DNA of 32,933 bases from Marivirga sp. (GCF_024636815.1 NZ_JAGXGF010000034.1:1-32933); one strand, 5' to 3'; numbered from the stretch's first letter, positions 1 through 11,137 are shown. The notes: generated by a model not told the origin, from the letters alone. Translations and numbers: made by a program.

Positions 1-64
1 ATAATATTCCTCAATACTTTCAATTCTATTGGCAGTTTGAATCATACTTTAAAATTTAGAAAAC

Positions 65-95
65 AAAAAAGCCCGAACTATTATGCTCAGGCTTT
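65..95 (-). terminator. Intrinsic terminator downstream of gyrB
   Basis: Minus strand reads AAAGCCTGAGC-ATAATA-GTTCGGGCTTTTTT: 11-bp stem with G-U pairs followed by a U-tract, just past the gyrB stop. Confidence 0.75.
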
Positions 96-120
96 AATAA
101 TAATGATTTATTCAAAATGT

Positions 121-2100
<1,980 letters not shown>

Positions 2101-2233
2101 TCAAAAATAGGTTATTTTAATGGATTTTGATAGCTTTATTAAGTGTTTTTTCACTTTCTGGCTTTATCCCTCTTTAAAAGAATCTAAAATTAAATTTGTC
2201 ACTATTAATTAAATACTATATATTTAGTTTTAA

Positions 2234-3706
2234 ATGGATAGATTTATGAAAAAAACAGCGCTTTTAATAACATTCATTGTGGTCATTAGCCACATTTCGA
2301 TAGCACAAAAATCTTATAAATTTTATAAAAAACAAGATTCTATCGATTATCATCATTACAGAATGATCATGACGAATGGTTTTAAGATCAGTGTTGAAAA
2401 TGGAGTTTTTAAAAGAGAATTAGTGGATAGCAGTTATCAGGATACCGATAACTTCATAGGTTATGATTCTGCTTATGCTTTGTTAAAGCAAATTCCAAAA
2501 TTTGAGTATTACATCCGCGAACAAAATGAGAATTATACGAAAGCATCTCAATTACAAAATACGCATCAATTTGATACCATAACTCATATTTCTTTTGAGG
2601 GCAGAGATATTAAAAGACTACCTGTTTTAAAATTATTAAAATGTAAAAACCTTAAAGAAATTGAATTAGTAAATACTTCGGTTAAGAAAATTCCATGGTT
2701 GTTAAATTGGAGTATCTTTGGAATGGATAGCTTAGAAACCATCAGGATTTATAACCATGCGCCCAATAAAAGTATCCAATTCAAAAAGAATACAAATATC
2801 ACCGAATTAGTTTATAGAGATAGCCCCTACTCTCCTATTCCAAAAGATTTCCACAAGCTCAAAAACCTAAAAGAAATTGATTTCGCAAGAAATGATTTTA
2901 GGGCTGATACTGAATTTCATCTTGAAAAGCTTGAAAAACTAGAGCACCTCAATCTGTCAAGAAACAATATTGATATTAATAATTTAGCGGCAGACTCAGT
3001 TGATAATTTGAAATACATAGTTTTATCCTTCAATAATTTAAATGCAATTCCTGATGGGATTGGCTTATTAAAAGATTTAGTGGATTTGCAATTTGCTGAA
3101 AATGATGTTAAAAGTGATTTGATTGACCCTGCCTTAGGAAGCTTAAAGAAATTGGAAGTTCTTTCATTTTATAAAAATGATTTAGACAGCTTACCTCCAT
3201 TTATTTTCAACTTGACAAACTTAATTGAACTAGACTTATATTTTAATACTATTGAAAAACTTCCCCAGGAAATAGGTAATCTTAAAAACCTGGAAAGACT
3301 TTATATTGCACATAATCGGTTCTATAGCATACCTGAAAGTATAGGAAAATTGAAATCGCTAAAAGAATTTTACATTCACCATAACCGCATTTCTTATCTC
3401 CCAGAAAGCATAGCTGACTTAGAGCATATTACTGATTTTCATATTCATAACAATTATTTCCAGGGTTTTCCTGAATTCATTCTGAATTATAAAAAACTAG
3501 AAGATTTGGATATCTCCTTTAATGACATCCATAAATTTCCACCGGAATTGGTCAGCCTTAATCAATTAAAATATCTGTGGATGCGCGGCATTATTTTTGA
3601 AACATCCGGAAAAAAAGAAGCTGAGGAATTAAAAAACACCCTAGAAACTTTGCAAAACAATGGAGTTAAGGTGAGTATAGAATTAGACCAAAAAATTAAT
3701 CCATAA
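2234..3706 (+). CDS. Secreted leucine-rich repeat protein
   Basis: N-terminal signal peptide-like segment, then repeated LxxLxxLxLxxNxLxxLPxxI units. Confidence 0.88.
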   Translation: MDRFMKKTALLITFIVVISHISIAQKSYKFYKKQDSIDYHHYRMIMTNGFKISVENGVFKRELVDSSYQDTDNFIGYDSAYALLKQIPKFEYYIREQNENYTKASQLQNTHQFDTITHISFEGRDIKRLPVLKLLKCKNLKEIELVNTSVKKIPWLLNWSIFGMDSLETIRIYNHAPNKSIQFKKNTNITELVYRDSPYSPIPKDFHKLKNLKEIDFARNDFRADTEFHLEKLEKLEHLNLSRNNIDINNLAADSVDNLKYIVLSFNNLNAIPDGIGLLKDLVDLQFAENDVKSDLIDPALGSLKKLEVLSFYKNDLDSLPPFIFNLTNLIELDLYFNTIEKLPQEIGNLKNLERLYIAHNRFYSIPESIGKLKSLKEFYIHHNRISYLPESIADLEHITDFHIHNNYFQGFPEFILNYKKLEDLDISFNDIHKFPPELVSLNQLKYLWMRGIIFETSGKKEAEELKNTLETLQNNGVKVSIELDQKINP

Positions 3707-4369
3707 CTACCAATCAATAGGTTCTTTATTTTTAGACACCAAAAACTCATTACATCTGCTGAATGGTTTGGAGCCAAAAAAGCCTCTATGTGCTGCAAAA
3801 GGCGATGGATGAGGTGATTCAATCACAAAATGTTTGCTTCGGTCAATGACAGCACCTTTTTTCTGTGCATAAGCACCCCATAAAATAAATACTAAATTTT
3901 CCTTTTCTTCTGAAAGCTTTTGAATGGCCGCATCTGTAAATTCTTCCCATCCTTTTTTCTGATGAGAACCTGGGGATTTTGAAGCCACCGTCAATGTAGC
4001 ATTCAATAATAGTACGCCTTGTTTTGCCCAAGCAGTTAAATCTCCATTGGGTGGCATGGATTTTCCTAAGTCTGCTTTTCGCTCCTTAAAAATATTGACT
4101 AATGATGGAGGCATAGGAACTCCAGGATGAACTGAAAAACATAATCCATTGGCTTGGCCAGCTCCATGATAAGGGTCTTGACCTAAAATCACTACTTTCA
4201 CTTCATCAAAAGGACAAACATCGAAAGCTTTAAATATTTCTTTTGCAGGAGGATAAATGGTTTTGTTTTGAAATTCTGACTTCACAAAACTTGTCAGTTT
4301 TTGAAAATATTCTTGCTCAAATTCATTTGAGAGTACTTCTTTCCAGCTCTTTTCGATTTTTACTTCCAT
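3707..4369 (-). CDS. ung: Uracil-DNA glycosylase
   Basis: Family 1 UDG motifs GQDPYHGAGQANGLCFSV, LLLNATLTV and HPSPFAAHRGFFGSKPFSRCN. Confidence 0.96.
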   Translation of the reverse strand: MEVKIEKSWKEVLSNEFEQEYFQKLTSFVKSEFQNKTIYPPAKEIFKAFDVCPFDEVKVVILGQDPYHGAGQANGLCFSVHPGVPMPPSLVNIFKERKADLGKSMPPNGDLTAWAKQGVLLLNATLTVASKSPGSHQKKGWEEFTDAAIQKLSEEKENLVFILWGAYAQKKGAVIDRSKHFVIESPHPSPFAAHRGFFGSKPFSRCNEFLVSKNKEPIDW

Positions 4370-4485
4370 TGATTTTATTTTCCCAAAATTATAAAAAGAT
4401 ATAAAAAGACAATAGTTTTATCCCTATGTAATAAAACAATAAACTATTCATGTGTCGGAGTCGTTGATTTAACTATATTTACATT

Positions 4486-4872
4486 ATGGTTCAGTCAATA
4501 ACAAAAGGTATACACGTTAGCATCGAGACGGAATTTCAGCCAGAGTACAGCAGTCCGGTTCAGTTCCACTATGTATTTACGTATAAGGTGGTTATAGAAA
4601 ATAAAGGTGACCAGACTGTACAATTGCTCAGAAGGCAGTGGTTTATTCATGATGCGGGCTTTGAAATCAAAGAAGTAGAAGGTGAAGGTGTAATTGGTCA
4701 ACAACCTATCTTAGAGCCAGGACAAAAACATACTTACGTTTCAGGATGCAACTTGAAATCACCATACGGAAAAATGCACGGCTATTACTTTATGGAAAGA
4801 ATGCTGGACGGACAATTAATTGAAGTAAGAATTCCAGAATTCAATATGATTGTGCCTTATAAACTGAACTAA
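4486..4872 (+). CDS. apaG: ApaG-family protein
   Basis: 128 aa; VQLLRRQWFIHDAG, VEGEGVIGQQPILEPGQKHTYVSGCNLKSPYGKMHGYYFM typical of ApaG. Confidence 0.95.
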   Translation: MVQSITKGIHVSIETEFQPEYSSPVQFHYVFTYKVVIENKGDQTVQLLRRQWFIHDAGFEIKEVEGEGVIGQQPILEPGQKHTYVSGCNLKSPYGKMHGYYFMERMLDGQLIEVRIPEFNMIVPYKLN

Positions 4873-4873
4873 A

Positions 4874-5653
4874 TTGAATTTCTTTTTAGCAAAAGAATAC
4901 ATCCGATATTTTCATCTAAAATCTGACGAGCACTCGCTCCACTCCCCTTTTTTCTATCACTTTCACCTGAATACTATTAAAAAAAAAGCTTTCTCAAATG
5001 AATGGAAAAGCATTGAAAATAAAAGAAAAGCCTTACTAGAAGATGAATCTGAAATCCAAATAATTGATTTGGGAGCAGGCTCAAAAGTAGAAAATTCTCA
5101 ATCCAGAAAAATTAAATCCATTGCGCGACACAGTCTGTCGATTCCCAAATTTTCACAATTCTTATTCCGATTAATCAAAGATTTCAAATTTGAAAATACT
5201 ATAGAACTGGGCACGAGTTTAGGAATTAATACTTCTTATTTGGCTAAAGCTAATTCAAATGCTTCCATTTATACCTTTGAGGCAGATCCCAGTGCCATGA
5301 AAATAGCAAAAGAGGTTAATACTGATTTAGAAAACATAAAATATTATGAAGGTGATATTGGCCATTTACTTCCTGAGATGCTCAATAGATTAAACCCTCG
5401 AATAAATTTAGTTTATGTAGATGCAAATCATACTTATGAAGCTAGTGTTGAGTACTTTAACTTGATACTACCCTATCTAACAACTCAATCTGTTTACATA
5501 ATGGATGATATACATTGGTCGGTCGGTATGAAAAAAGCCTGGGATGAATTAAAGTTACGAAAGGAAGTTACTTCTAGCATTGATTTATTTGATGCAGGTT
5601 TATTGTTCTTTAACCCTGATTTTCAGAAGCAACATTACGTTTTAGATTTTTAA
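4874..5653 (+). CDS. Class I SAM-dependent (O-methyltransferase-like) methyltransferase
   Basis: TIELGTSLGINTSYLAKANSNASIYTFEADPSAMKIAK and LVYVDANHTYEASVEYFNLI; TTG start 1 nt after the apaG stop, so probably co-transcribed. Confidence 0.8.
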   Translation: MNFFLAKEYIRYFHLKSDEHSLHSPFFYHFHLNTIKKKAFSNEWKSIENKRKALLEDESEIQIIDLGAGSKVENSQSRKIKSIARHSLSIPKFSQFLFRLIKDFKFENTIELGTSLGINTSYLAKANSNASIYTFEADPSAMKIAKEVNTDLENIKYYEGDIGHLLPEMLNRLNPRINLVYVDANHTYEASVEYFNLILPYLTTQSVYIMDDIHWSVGMKKAWDELKLRKEVTSSIDLFDAGLLFFNPDFQKQHYVLDF

Positions 5654-6234
5654 TTCCTTGGTTTCATTTTAACAAAAAGCTCACTCCCCTGCCTTTCAGG
5701 AATGGAATTATAAGCCATTTCCATTTTCTCAATTTCAAAATAATCAGAAAACAATTGTTCATATTCTTTTTGATTCCCTCCAAAAGGAGGATGATCATCA
5801 TTAAGAGGAATATTGAACAACAATCCAACTAAAAGGCCATTGGGCTTTAAGAGGTCCACCATCTTCTCAGCATATTTTCTTCTCAACTTCGGATTTAAAG
5901 CACAGAAAAAAGTTTGCTCAATGATAAAATCAAATTTTCCTTCCATTTCAAAAAAATCGATATTCAATAATTGCTCTTGAGGAAACTTAGGATTCTGTTC
6001 TGAAAACTTTTGAAGTGGAATAGGAGAAAAATCTAGCAGGTAAACATTTTGAAATCCATTATCCCATAAATAGGCTGCTTCATAGGCATTTCCACATCCC
6101 GGAATCAATATTTTGGCCTGTATATCCTCCACTTGGTCCATAAAATGGGTAATAGCGGGTGAAGGATATCCTATATCCCAACCGAGTTGATTATTATTAT
6201 ATCGAGCTGTCCAGTAAGATTCATTTAACTCCAT
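5650..6234 (-). CDS. TPMT-family (thiopurine S-methyltransferase-like) methyltransferase
   Basis: YWTARYNNNQLGWDIGYPSPAI, ILIPGCGNAYEAAYLWDNGF, FIIEQTFFCALNP; overlaps the convergent upstream ORF by 4 nt. Confidence 0.88.
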   Translation of the reverse strand: MELNESYWTARYNNNQLGWDIGYPSPAITHFMDQVEDIQAKILIPGCGNAYEAAYLWDNGFQNVYLLDFSPIPLQKFSEQNPKFPQEQLLNIDFFEMEGKFDFIIEQTFFCALNPKLRRKYAEKMVDLLKPNGLLVGLLFNIPLNDDHPPFGGNQKEYEQLFSDYFEIEKMEMAYNSIPERQGSELFVKMKPRN

Positions 6235-6350
6235 GCGGTAAAATATAATATTTGTTTAAATTTGCAGTTTGTATTTAACGAGGAAATTATACTATTTGTA
6301 GTACAATATTATAATTCCTTCAGCAAACTTATTAAAAAGTTGGACCTATC

Positions 6351-7283
6351 ATGGCAGAAGAATCAAAAAAATCAAATTATAGCGAGTTAGAAAAAGAAAG
6401 TAAAAACTCCAATAGAAAAATTATAATCATCGCTTTCTTGGTAGTAATTGTAGCCGTAATTGGTGTCAAATTTTATCTTGATTCAGAGCAAGAAAATGAA
6501 CAACTACAGCAAAATTTAGAAGAAACTTATAGCGAACTTGACAGTATAAGCACGCAACTAGATTTAAAAATTTCAGAGATTGAAACATTAGGTGGCGACA
6601 TTACTGAACTTCAACTTATCCGCAAAAATCTGGAAGCTGAAAAGGAGGATTTGAAGAAATCAAACAATTGGGCAGCTAACCAAATTCAGCGATACAAAGA
6701 CAAAGTAGGCGGTTATGAAGAATTACTGAATCTACAGGATGAAAAAATCAAAAAACTAGAAGCTATTAATAAAGAATTGCTTTCTGAAAACACCAATTTG
6801 AAATCAGAGAAAAACGTGCTAAATGACAGCATTTCCAGGCTTAAAAATAACAGAGAAGAGCTCGAAGATAAAGTAGAAATGGCTTCCAGGCTGAAAGCCG
6901 AAAATATTAAAATTATCGCTATTAATTCAAGAGGAAGTGAAAGAGATGATAAAGAGTATAAGCCCCGTCATATTGAAAAATTAAAAATTCAATTCAATTT
7001 AGCTGAAAATAATGTAGCACAACCTGAGGGAAAAGAAATCATTTTAAGGGTTATCAATCCACTTGGTAATGCATTATTTGATGTAGCAACTGGTTCTGGC
7101 TCATTTATGATCGATGGCAAAGAAATGTTTTACACCGCAAAGCAGGAAATACTTTTTGATAATACCCAACAAGAACTTTCATTCATTTATGATAGAGGCG
7201 AAGAATACGAAGAAGGAGTTTATCAACTAGAACTATATGCTGATGATTATGTAATCGGTAAAGAAAAATTCGTTGTGAATTAA
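6351..7283 (+). CDS. Single-pass membrane coiled-coil protein, function unknown
   Basis: TM segment IIIIAFLVVIVAVIGVKFYL followed by a long heptad-rich region and a C-terminal beta-rich region. Confidence 0.8.
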   Translation: MAEESKKSNYSELEKESKNSNRKIIIIAFLVVIVAVIGVKFYLDSEQENEQLQQNLEETYSELDSISTQLDLKISEIETLGGDITELQLIRKNLEAEKEDLKKSNNWAANQIQRYKDKVGGYEELLNLQDEKIKKLEAINKELLSENTNLKSEKNVLNDSISRLKNNREELEDKVEMASRLKAENIKIIAINSRGSERDDKEYKPRHIEKLKIQFNLAENNVAQPEGKEIILRVINPLGNALFDVATGSGSFMIDGKEMFYTAKQEILFDNTQQELSFIYDRGEEYEEGVYQLELYADDYVIGKEKFVVN

Positions 7284-7382
7284 TTTTAAATTAAGAGTTT
7301 TGCAATGTGATTTAAACTTAAAATATGGGCAGCAATAGAAATATCCTCTTCATAAGTTGATTAAAAAATACTCCCCCAAAGC

Positions 7383-8522
7383 ATGAGACTAAAATCTTTA
7401 TTTTTATCCATATTGATAATTTTATGTTTTAAGTCCATGGGGCAGGAAGAAAGTCATTATTTCATCCCTGAAATCTCTTTAGGTTCTATTGTTCCTAATT
7501 ATTTGAACTCACCCAAATTTGGTTTAAAAGTTGGAGGGACAATTACTTATTACAAAAGTTCTAAATCAGAAAGTGCCACTAATCAATATTATAATTACCC
7601 GCTCTTAGGAATCCATGCAGGATTTTATCACTTAGGTAATTCTTCTGTTTATGGTAATGAAATCAATTTAATGCCTGTTTTAGGACTCAGGATGAAAAAG
7701 GGCATGTTTCAATGGGGAATTGGAGCCTCTTATCATACCAAAACACACAGACAAAATGAATTAAACAAATCTATAGGTAGTCACTTAAATTGGGCCTTTC
7801 AATGGATGTATTATCGCTCTTTTTCAATGTTTAAGCATAAAGATTTAAGGATTGGGATTGGTTACAGACATTCTTCTAATGGACATACTCAATTGCCTAA
7901 TTTTGGGTTGAACTCAGCAGTAATATCATTTGCTATCATTCCCACAGAACTTAAGATCGCAGCATCCAAAGAATCAAAATCCCAAAAAAGTAGAAGCCCT
8001 TTTATTTTAGCCAGATCAGGAGTTGGTATTCATGAGCTGGGAAGTACAACTCATCCTGTAGGCGGAGAAAAAAAGTTAGTATTCAGTCAGAGTATTGGTT
8101 TCGGTTTTACTTTTAAAGAACATTTCAGATGGTATGCGGGCTTTGGAACTCGCCATTATCAGCATTATGCTGACTCCATTAAGAATAGCGTAGAATTGCA
8201 AGAATTGAATGTGCACCCTAATAATCATTTCTTTATGATGGGAATTGAGTATTTGATTTATCATGTAGGAGTTTCAATTGAAGGAGGCATTAACTTATCT
8301 AAGCCTTTTTATTATCATTTTGCCAAAGAGTATGAAAATACAGAAAGCTTGAAATATACCTTAAAAAAGATATTTCCAAGTAGAATGGGGCTAAAATTGT
8401 ATATGATCAATACAGCAAAAAAGCCGAAACATAATGTATATATTTCGGCTCATATAAATGCAAATTTTGGGCAAGCAGACTTTTCAGAAGCAAGTTTAGG
8501 TTATGTCTATAATATTAAATAA
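7383..8522 (+). CDS. Acyloxyacyl hydrolase / PagL-like outer-membrane protein
   Basis: Signal peptide; GIGYRHSSNGHTQLPNFGLNS resembles the His/Ser region of lipid A deacylase-like barrels. Confidence 0.7.
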   Translation: MRLKSLFLSILIILCFKSMGQEESHYFIPEISLGSIVPNYLNSPKFGLKVGGTITYYKSSKSESATNQYYNYPLLGIHAGFYHLGNSSVYGNEINLMPVLGLRMKKGMFQWGIGASYHTKTHRQNELNKSIGSHLNWAFQWMYYRSFSMFKHKDLRIGIGYRHSSNGHTQLPNFGLNSAVISFAIIPTELKIAASKESKSQKSRSPFILARSGVGIHELGSTTHPVGGEKKLVFSQSIGFGFTFKEHFRWYAGFGTRHYQHYADSIKNSVELQELNVHPNNHFFMMGIEYLIYHVGVSIEGGINLSKPFYYHFAKEYENTESLKYTLKKIFPSRMGLKLYMINTAKKPKHNVYISAHINANFGQADFSEASLGYVYNIK

Positions 8523-8557
8523 TTACTTCAAACCTAATCTTTCTAATTGCTCCTGTT
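8374..8557. repeat. Copy A of duplicated convergent gene junction (3' end of acyloxyacyl hydrolase-like gene plus remnant tail of PAS-sensor-like gene)
   Basis: About 91% identical by hand count to 8940..9088 over the hydrolase tail, with 78 nt identical from 8382. On the minus strand 8523..8555 encodes QEQLERLGLK-stop, matching DEQLKRLGLK-stop of the 9090..11084 gene. Confidence 0.9.
8523..8557 (-). pseudogene. Remnant C-terminus of a second PAS/GAF sensor paralog
   Basis: Minus-strand CAGGAGCAATTAGAAAGATTAGGTTTGAAGTAA = QEQLERLGLK*. Upstream codons diverge and hit an in-frame stop. Confidence 0.75.
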
Positions 8558-8767
8558 TTCCTCGCTATGACACCATAGTTTTTCAAAGTATTTAGAAAGA
8601 AGGTAAACGGGATTTAAATAAGTAATAATAAGACCGAGTTTTTTGATGAATCCTTAATAGCTAACTCCCCCCATTTCGCCCTAAGCGAAAAAGCGGGCTG
8701 GTAGGTAAAATGGCGGGCCAGTGTTGGCATTTGTGGGTGGTAGCATCATTTTATCTAGATTTTTTGT

Positions 8768-8794
8768 ATACTTTTTCATCATTGGAAAAAGTAT
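8768..8794. repeat. Perfect 10-bp inverted repeat
   Basis: ATACTTTTTC-atcattg-GAAAAAGTAT in the island between the duplicated junctions. Confidence 0.8.
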
Positions 8795-8939
8795 GAAGCA
8801 AAAAACGAGCATTAAAATTCAAAATTGTCAATTTAAAGCTTACTTCTACTCTCTAGGACACCATAAAACAATAAAAAAGTGTCTCAAAATTAATAAAATG
8901 CAGTACAATAGGTTTTACTGAGGAAAACTGGAGAAAAAA

Positions 8940-9088
8940 TTTCAAGCAGAATGGGGCTAAAATTGTATATGATCAATACAGCAAAAAAGCCGAAACATAA
9001 TGTATATATTTCGGCTCATATAAATACTAATTTTGGACAAGCAGACTTTTCAGAAGCTAGCCTCGGCTATGTTTATAATTTCAAGTAA
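8940..9088 (+). pseudogene. Truncated 3' fragment of acyloxyacyl hydrolase-like gene (copy B)
   Basis: Encodes SSRMGLKLYMINTAKKPKHNVYISAHINTNFGQADFSEASLGYVYNFK*, nearly identical to the C-terminus of 7383..8522. No upstream homologous sequence. Confidence 0.9.
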
Positions 9089-9089
9089 C

Positions 9090-11084
9090 TTATTTCAATC
9101 CCAATCTTTTTAATTGTTCATCAAATAATTTTTGAGCAATTTCTTCTTGTTCAATCACATAACGCACGCCTACATATTTCTTAGGCTTTCCTTCAACATC
9201 TAATACAGGGGAAATAACTGCGTCCACCCAATAAACCGATCCGTCTTTCGCTCTATTCTTTACGATACCTCTAAATACTTTTCCGGATTGAATGGTATCC
9301 CACATTAATTTATATACTTCAGAGGGCATATCGGGATGACGGAATAAATTGTGCCCCTTCCCGATCATCTCTTCTCTGGAATATTTAGCAACATCAATCA
9401 ATTTCTGATTTACATAAGTAATAGTACCGCGCAAGTCGGCTTCAGAAATGATAGTAGTTTCATTCAGGATATCTTCACGAGCTTTCATTTCTGATTGCAA
9501 CTGCATCATCTCATTCATCTGTTTTTCCATTTCATCTGATTGAGCATTCAACTCTTCCATGTTTTGACGCATTTCCTCTTCTTGCTGCTGAAGTTGTTCA
9601 TTCTGTTCTTCGGTCTCCTTGCTCTTACGCTCCATCTCCTCTGTAGTAGCCTGCAATTCTTCCATATTCTGACGAAGCTCTTCCTCCTGTTGCTGCAATT
9701 GGTGATTCTGCTCCTGAGTTTCTTTGTTCTTGCGCTCCATCTCCTCTTGGGTAGCTTGTAACTCCTCCATATTTTGATGAAGTTCTTCTGCTTGAGAGCG
9801 CATTTGTTCTTCCTGTTCCTGTGAAAGTTCTAATAATCTTTTAGTGTTTGCATTTATCTTGTTCATACTAAAGGAAGTAGCTAAACTTTCCCCTAATTTT
9901 TTAAGATAATCCACTTTATATTTAGGTAAAACCTGAAAAGAAGCAATTTCAAGTATCCCTTCAATTTTCTCGTTGGTCATTAATGGCATGATGACAATAT
10001 TTTTGGGAGGAGCATCACCTAAGCCACTTTTAATGCGTACAAAATCATCTGGTACTTCAGTTAAAAAAATCATATCTTTTTCAAGATAACACTGACCTAT
10101 CAGTCCTTCCCCAGGCTTCACTTTATCTTTAATGGTCTTTCTTCTTCCAAAAGCAAAAGCTGCTTTCATTTCCATGTAAGCCTCTTCACTTTCTTCATCC
10201 TTTTCTACTAAGTAAATGGCACCTTGGTTAGCATCCACATATTTCACGATCTCATTGATCACTTCTTTGGATAAGGCTGCCGGATCGTCAAATTGACGGG
10301 TTAAGTTATTAATACGGCCCAATCCTTCGGTCACCCAGGCACGGTTTTTCTCTTCTTCCTGAGCTTTTTGTACTTCTTCTAAATTCTTTTTTAATACGTT
10401 TTCAGACTCGTGAAGATCCTGAGTTTGCTTTTTATTATTTTCAATTAATTGTTGACTTTTGAGTTCTGAGCGATAATTTATAAATGCGAGCAAGAAAACT
10501 ATGACATATGCTAAAAGAATTGATATTACATAATTCAATTGATACAAAACCCCTGACGTAATAAAGGAGGCATCTAAAGTGGCATCTAAAAATCCTGCCG
10601 TATAATCTATACTAATAAAAATAAAAAAATTAATTAAGGCTGAAATGATCATATAAGCTCTTTCTCTTATATCAAATACTAAAAAAGGAACCAAAGAAAA
10701 ACACAACATAAAAAGCACTAAAACTAATGGCGGCTGGTCCCCTCTATCCATTAAATATCCAGCGAAAAGTGCTGTTAATAATATAGGAGAAACAGATGAA
10801 AGTATTCTTGCAAAATATATTACTTTCAACTTGTTTAATAACCACACCAAAACAACTGCTAATATTCCTAAAATCGGAATAAAGGCAATTTTAGGAACAT
10901 AGATGAAAGAGATTAATGTAAAAGGAAGTGCTACTAATATTAAATTAAAAAATGCAACTGCATTACATAATTTAATCTTGCTGTTAACATATTCGGGAAA
11001 ATTTTTACTGACACCAATTCTTTGTAAACGGGAAAAGAGATTCATGAATGAAGTTTTAAAATAATTAAAATTACTTGGGTTCAA
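9090..11084 (-). CDS. Multi-TM GAF + PAS sensor protein with long coiled coil; no kinase or cyclase domain seen
   Basis: N-terminal hydrophobic helices; GAF-like segment (VDANQGAIYLVEKDEE...GLIGQCYLEKDMIFLTEVP...NIVIMPLMTNEKIEGILEIASF); C-terminal PAS/PAC (ISEADLRGTITYVNQKLIDVAKYSREEMIGKGHNLFRHPDMP...YWVDAVISPVLDVEGKPKKYVGVRY). Confidence 0.88.
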   Translation of the reverse strand: MNPSNFNYFKTSFMNLFSRLQRIGVSKNFPEYVNSKIKLCNAVAFFNLILVALPFTLISFIYVPKIAFIPILGILAVVLVWLLNKLKVIYFARILSSVSPILLTALFAGYLMDRGDQPPLVLVLFMLCFSLVPFLVFDIRERAYMIISALINFFIFISIDYTAGFLDATLDASFITSGVLYQLNYVISILLAYVIVFLLAFINYRSELKSQQLIENNKKQTQDLHESENVLKKNLEEVQKAQEEEKNRAWVTEGLGRINNLTRQFDDPAALSKEVINEIVKYVDANQGAIYLVEKDEESEEAYMEMKAAFAFGRRKTIKDKVKPGEGLIGQCYLEKDMIFLTEVPDDFVRIKSGLGDAPPKNIVIMPLMTNEKIEGILEIASFQVLPKYKVDYLKKLGESLATSFSMNKINANTKRLLELSQEQEEQMRSQAEELHQNMEELQATQEEMERKNKETQEQNHQLQQQEEELRQNMEELQATTEEMERKSKETEEQNEQLQQQEEEMRQNMEELNAQSDEMEKQMNEMMQLQSEMKAREDILNETTIISEADLRGTITYVNQKLIDVAKYSREEMIGKGHNLFRHPDMPSEVYKLMWDTIQSGKVFRGIVKNRAKDGSVYWVDAVISPVLDVEGKPKKYVGVRYVIEQEEIAQKLFDEQLKRLGLK
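9540..9832 (-). repeat. Tandem ~105-bp (35-aa) coding repeats in the sensor coiled coil
   Basis: EELHQNMEELQATQEEMERKNKETQEQNHQLQQQE / EELRQNMEELQATTEEMERKSKETEEQNEQLQQQE / EEMRQNMEELNAQSDEMEKQ. Confidence 0.85.
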
Positions 11085-11137
11085 TAATAACTAAAAATAT
11101 ATTGATATAAAACTACTTTTAGATTAAGGGTATTTAA

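Noticed and set aside
3562-3822. 86-aa minus ORF between LRR gene and ung
   Set aside because: Overlaps two well-supported genes with no coding signature.
3843-4031. 62-aa minus ORF inside ung
   Set aside because: Out-of-frame reading of ung.
8568-8867. GACACCATA direct repeat (near 8569 and 8859) considered as a transposon target-site duplication
   Set aside because: Flanks no transposase or terminal inverted repeats; 9 bp match in AT-rich DNA is weak evidence.
8721-8921. 66-aa + strand ORF in the island between duplicated tails
   Set aside because: No recognisable family or clear translation signal; more likely part of the non-coding or remnant island.
9540-9761. 73-aa + strand ORF (Leu/Phe-rich)
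   Set aside because: Antisense of the Glu/Gln-rich coiled-coil repeat in the sensor gene; composition artefact.
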